Virus record (IMG/VR): IMGVR_UViG_3300006802_009007
Span: 1-23,180 of that record
DNA: 23,180 bases
Reading direction: 5' to 3' (one strand)
Source: a virus
Under the pieces are notes generated by a model that ran no database searches, was not told the DNA's origin, and saw only the letters and a list, made by a program, of their open reading frames with translations. The position numbers and the translations under genes were made by a program. Positions 22,875 to 23,180 of the stretch are shown here, piece after piece (the first letter of the stretch is position 1; the number at the start of each line of letters is the position of its first letter).

Positions 22875-23180
22875 GATTTTCATCGCTGGCCACAAAGGTC
22901 TTGTTGGTTCAGCACTGACAAGACAACTGAAGAAGAAGGGTTATACCAACATCATTGGTGCTGATAGGTCAGAAGTTGACCTGAGAAGGCAGTCTGAAGT
23001 CTATGAATATTTTTCTAAGATGAAGCCAAAGCATGTCTTTCTGGCCGCAGCAAAAGTTGGTGGTATCGGCTTCAATAAGCAATATCCAGCAGACTTTATT
23101 CGTGACAATCTACAGATTCAGACAAATGTTATTGACGCTGCTTATGTAAATGGTGTTGAAAAACTATGTTTTCTAGGCAC
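22858..23180 (+). CDS. fcl: GDP-L-fucose synthase, N-terminal part
   Basis: The ATG at 22858 opens a frame that runs off the right edge; 107 complete codons are visible. It encodes [13 protein letters not shown], the Rossmann NADP motif G-x-x-G-x-x-G of GDP-fucose synthase, then E-V-D-L-R and [11 protein letters not shown], both hallmarks of WcaG/Fcl. It catalyses epimerisation and reduction of the GMD product to GDP-L-fucose. GGAG at 22844-22847 is the ribosome site, inside gmd. Confidence 0.92.
   Translation, partial: MKPDDKIFIAGHKGLVGSALTRQLKKKGYTNIIGADRSEVDLRRQSEVYEYFSKMKPKHVFLAAAKVGGIGFNKQYPADFIRDNLQIQTNVIDAAYVNGVEKLCFLG

Noticed and set aside
1-23180. Search for CRISPR array, tRNA, insertion sequence or attachment site
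   Set aside because: No regularly spaced repeats, cloverleaf, transposase or flanking inverted repeats were seen by reading; tRNAscan and a self-alignment would be needed to exclude them fully.

Overview
This window looks like part of a T4-superfamily myovirus genome, probably from a phage of an alphaproteobacterium. The T4-type replication core is recognisable: the 3' part of gene 46 (recombination ATPase), gene 1 (dNMP kinase), gene 45 (sliding clamp), a DsbA-like gene, genes 44 and 62 (clamp loader) and regA (translational repressor). All genes are on the + strand, tightly packed, often overlapping, and AT-rich. The host guess is inference. It rests on CobT/CobS-type proteins, a DUF1289 protein and a ROSE-type RNA thermometer, all of which are characteristic of alphaproteobacteria or other proteobacteria. 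Phage species and host cannot be named from sequence alone.

Layout. 1-2168: gp46 C-terminal part, translationally coupled to a DUF4338/DruA-family protein. 2169-6105: an accessory module with a CobT-like protein (HExxH site, long acidic region, VWA/MIDAS domain), a CobS/MoxR-like AAA+ ATPase and a small winged-helix protein. Each has its own putative sigma70-like promoter, the first two share a 16-bp dyad, and the module ends in a strong terminator. 6124-9482: glycosyltransferase-like gene, then genes 1, 45, dsbA-like and 44. 9483-11189: a cassette with its own promoter (ParB-like protein plus a PD-(D/E)XK-like nuclease), lying between the two clamp-loader genes. 11180-11972: gene 62 and regA. 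11998-13862: a putative virion structural protein and dUTPase. 13859-14503: promoter, ROSE-type leader, Hsp20 and terminator, a self-contained heat-shock unit.

14521 to the right edge is one long overlapping glycan-modification operon. It holds two glycosyltransferases, a class I methyltransferase, an FkbM methyltransferase, a GT10 fucosyltransferase, another glycosyltransferase-like protein, an APH/choline-kinase-like protein, a nucleotidyltransferase-HAD fusion, a frameshifted NAD-dependent epimerase, a DUF1289 protein, GDP-mannose 4,6-dehydratase and the start of GDP-L-fucose synthase. Together gmd, fcl and the GT10 enzyme form a complete route from GDP-mannose to a fucosylated product.

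The most notable non-coding signals are a ROSE-like thermometer over the Hsp20 ribosome binding site, a plausible H-type pseudoknot just upstream of the winged-helix gene's ribosome binding site, and a recurring design in which a stem-loop begins at the predicted transcription start. No gene-free stretch exceeds 300 bases. No tRNA, CRISPR array, insertion sequence or origin was recognised.
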